Source: CAWHNT01 sp963830775
GTDB lineage: Bacteria; Pseudomonadota; Alphaproteobacteria; Geminicoccales; Geminicoccaceae
NCBI GenBank assembly: GCA_963830775.1
Contig: CAWHNT010000037.1
Span: 1 to 64,000, forward strand
Direction of reading: 5' to 3'
DNA: 64,000 nt
Both the position numbers and the translations under genes were made by a program. The notes beneath the pieces were generated by a model that saw only the letters and a list, made by a program, of their open reading frames with translations, was not told where the DNA came from and did no database searches. This document shows positions 62,376 to 64,000 of the stretch, piece by piece; the stretch's first letter is position 1; the number at the start of each line of letters is the position of its first letter.

Positions 62376-62597
62376 TCAGGCGCCCTCAGCCGAACCCGGC
62401 ACAGCCTCCGCCGCAGCCTGGAAGCCGATCTTCGAATGCGTGCCGTCGCAGAACGGCTTCTTCGTCGAGGCGCCGCAGCGGCAGAGCCAGGCCTTGCTCC
62501 GTGTCGGCAGGACCTTTCCGTCTGCGTCGCGCAGCTCGATCGTGCCGGTGACCAGATAGGGCCCGTTCGGCGTCGCCTCGATCGTCACATCGGCCAT
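62376..62597 (-). CDS. CDGSH iron-sulfur domain protein
   Basis: A 73-residue protein with the CDGSH 2Fe-2S motif as CRCGASTKKPFCDGTH, giving three Cys and one His ligands (C-x-C-x8-C-x3-H spacing), preceded by VTIEATPNGPYLVTGTIELRDADGK. Such small proteins bind a labile redox cluster; in bacteria the physiological partner is usually unknown. Start and length are normal and no lesion is seen. Confidence 0.93.
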   Translation of the reverse strand: MADVTIEATPNGPYLVTGTIELRDADGKVLPTRSKAWLCRCGASTKKPFCDGTHSKIGFQAAAEAVPGSAEGA

Positions 62598-62620
62598 GGC
62601 TGATCCTCCGCCTCTATAAG

Positions 62621-63097
62621 TCAGGTGCCCGCGTCGCTGGCGCCGGCCGGCAGCCAGTCGCTCACGATTTGGTCGAAGCTGTAGGGGCGCTCCCGCGGCA
62701 GAGCGTCTGCTGGCTCACCATACCGCTGCATTTTGCGCATGACGAGGCGGCGAGCTTCTTCGTAGATATCGTCCATCTGCGCGTCCAGGCGCCGCCGGAG
62801 GCTCTTCGACAATCTTCGCCTAAGCTGCGAGCGGAAGCCGTCGATCTCGTCCTGCCAGTGATTCCGTTGCTCGTTCGTAGGCGAGTGCTCCAGCATGAGC
62901 AGGTGCTGGATGATGAGCTGCGTGAGGCTCTCGACCTTGTGCAGAAGCTCGCTGCCCAAGTCCTCCACCTCCTCGATCAGATGCTCGAGGTCGATTGGCA
63001 GGTTCGGGCGCTCCAGCAGCAGCGTGCGCAGGGCCGCCGCCTGCTCGCCGGTCCAGGCGTGGAAGTCGGTGCGGTAAAGGTCTCGTGTGTCGCCCAT
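62621..63097 (-). CDS. DUF29 family protein
   Basis: A 158-residue DUF29 protein: LYRTDFHAWTGEQAAALRTLLLERPNLPIDLEHLIEEVEDL, then VESLTQLIIQHLLMLEHSP and RNHWQDEIDGFRSQLRR, ending with PYSFDQIVSDWLP. The ATG at 63097 (MGDTRDLYRT) is preferred; the longer upstream frame is a shadow of the IS3 genes. Function is unknown. It is diverged from the copy at 48343. Confidence 0.85.
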   Translation of the reverse strand: MGDTRDLYRTDFHAWTGEQAAALRTLLLERPNLPIDLEHLIEEVEDLGSELLHKVESLTQLIIQHLLMLEHSPTNEQRNHWQDEIDGFRSQLRRRLSKSLRRRLDAQMDDIYEEARRLVMRKMQRYGEPADALPRERPYSFDQIVSDWLPAGASDAGT

Positions 63098-63190
63098 CGC
63101 GCACTCCGCGTCGCAGCCGGGCTCACTGTCCCCCGGCCTACAGTTCGCTGAGACACCGCTTTGCAGGTAGGCAACTGCAAGGAGGTGAGG

Positions 63191-63574
63191 ATGGACGAGA
63201 CGGTTGGGGTGGGCGTGGGCCCGGCGGAGCGCGCCCACCACGCTGGCGGAGACGGGCCCACGCCCGAGCCGCGGCGGCGAATGTCGGCACGGCGCAAGCA
63301 GGAGACCGTGCTGCGGCTCCTGCGGGGCGAGGACCTGGAGCTGATCTCGCGCGACCTGGCTGTGACCGCGGCCGAGCTGAGCGGCTGGCGCGACCAGTTC
63401 CTGGCCGCGGGTGAGGCGTCGCTGAAGAGCCGGCCAGCTGATGCGCGGGATGCCGAGATCGGACGGCTGCAGGCCAAGGTCGGCGAGCTGACAATGACGG
63501 CCGAGCTTCTGGAGGCGAAGATCGAGCGCTTGGAGACGCACCGCCCTTTGGGGCGCAGGAGGTCGAGACGATGA
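63191..63574 (+). CDS. IS3-family transposase OrfA
   Basis: A 127-residue helix-turn-helix protein: MSARRKQETVLRLLRGEDLELISRDLAVTAAELSGWRDQFL, then a leucine-zipper-like coiled coil (EIGRLQAKVGELTMTAELLEAKIERLE). This is the DNA-binding partner of IS3 transposases. The ATG at 63191 follows GGAGGTGAGG. The stop overlaps the OrfB start (ATGA), suggesting coupling or frameshifting. Confidence 0.9.
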   Translation: MDETVGVGVGPAERAHHAGGDGPTPEPRRRMSARRKQETVLRLLRGEDLELISRDLAVTAAELSGWRDQFLAAGEASLKSRPADARDAEIGRLQAKVGELTMTAELLEAKIERLETHRPLGRRRSRR

Positions 63575-64000
63575 GTCGGCAGGTCTCGCCCTCCACCGCC
63601 CAAGTCTACGGTCTTTTGCGGGTCACGCACCTCTGGGGCGTCTCACGGGCGACACTCTATCGCCACCGTCATCGCTCGGCGGAGGCCGTCCGCAGGCGGC
63701 CCGGGCCGCAAGGCGCGATGGCGGACGAAGGCCTGGTGGCGGCAATCCGACAGCTGCTCGAAGACAGCCCCTTTCATGGTGAGGGCTACCGCAAGCTGTG
63801 GGCCCGGCTACGCTTTGCCGGCATCCGCACCAGCCGGCGCCGCGTTCTGCGGCTCATGCGCGAGAACCGCCTGTTGGCGCACCAGCGTGCCGGCCGACCG
63901 CACGGCTCGAGGGCCCACGACGGCACGATCATCACCGAGCAGGTGGATGTCATGTGGGGCACCGACCTGACCTCGGTCATGACGGGCGAGGGCCAGGCCG
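63571..64000 (+). CDS. IS3-family transposase OrfB (runs off the window end)
   Basis: The first 143 residues of the catalytic protein: YGLLRVTHLWGVSRATLYRHRHR, then FHGEGYRKLWARLRFAGIRTSRRRVLRLMRENRLLA. The beginning of the rve domain, VDVMWGTDLTSVMTG, supplies the first catalytic aspartate. The rest lies beyond 64000. The left end of the element should be near 63140-63190; I could not fix it because the right end is not in view. Confidence 0.9.
   Translation, partial: MSRQVSPSTAQVYGLLRVTHLWGVSRATLYRHRHRSAEAVRRRPGPQGAMADEGLVAAIRQLLEDSPFHGEGYRKLWARLRFAGIRTSRRRVLRLMRENRLLAHQRAGRPHGSRAHDGTIITEQVDVMWGTDLTSVMTGEGQA

Noticed and set aside
1..64000. CRISPR arrays, tRNA or rRNA genes, or a prophage
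   Set aside because: No regularly spaced direct repeats, no tRNA cloverleaf pattern, no ribosomal RNA and no phage structural genes were seen.

Overview
The window reads as a chromosomal segment of a high-GC (about two-thirds G+C by eye) alphaproteobacterium. Supporting signs are the blocks secB / histidine phosphatase / fxsA facing Tim44-like / mltA / smr, dnaQ-coaE-maf, a petP-like MarR gene next to an OmpR-type regulator and kinase, hslVU with the alphaproteobacterial HslV leader, cobST of aerobic cobalamin synthesis, and frequent GTG starts. The family cannot be fixed from this sequence; a Rhodospirillales/Geminicoccales-type soil bacterium is my guess.

Layout. 1-9.3 kb is core: AhpD-like protein, AEC permease, mutT, argJ and a PpiC foldase on the minus strand, an intergenic region with a candidate small RNA (4374-4443), hslVU, a nucleotidyltransferase-fold gene behind a palindrome, and a Tat-exported amidohydrolase. 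9.4-12.3 kb holds the most unusual item: a CesT-type type III secretion chaperone directly followed by an 827-residue protein with a DNA-polymerase-beta-type nucleotidyltransferase motif, with no secretion apparatus in view. 12.3-25.2 kb is core again (icd, dnaQ-coaE-maf, petP-petR-kinase, ilvE, LOG, secB, fxsA, Tim44-like, mltA, smr) and ends in a hicBA toxin-antitoxin pair. 25.4-41.6 kb is mainly transport and catabolism: a sugar ABC operon, an altronate/galactarate dehydratase, a decayed Fic gene, cobST, an RND efflux pair and an Ldh2 dehydrogenase.

41.7-46.2 kb is an insertion-sequence graveyard in which a TcmP-like gene and an RTX-type gene were broken by IS1595, IS630 and IS4 elements. 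46.4-57.0 kb holds alanine dehydrogenase, DUF924, DUF29 and zinc-ribbon genes, iolE and iolD, two Uma2 genes, and an aldolase / 2-hydroxyacid dehydrogenase / Gfo-Idh operon for a sugar acid. 57.0-64.0 kb is a second accessory zone. A phospholipase-D-fold gene is split by an intact IS1595 element with a perfect 8-bp target duplication. A PIN-domain toxin gene is split by an IS630 element at a duplicated TA. Both genes can be rebuilt exactly. A decayed M20 peptidase, a CDGSH protein, a DUF29 protein and the start of an IS3 element follow.

Many genes carry small indels (petR, smr, RND permease, GNAT, Fic, M20, transposases), while neighbouring housekeeping genes are clean. Some are plainly old pseudogenes; others (petR, smr, RND permease) could be sequencing or assembly errors and should be read with that in mind.
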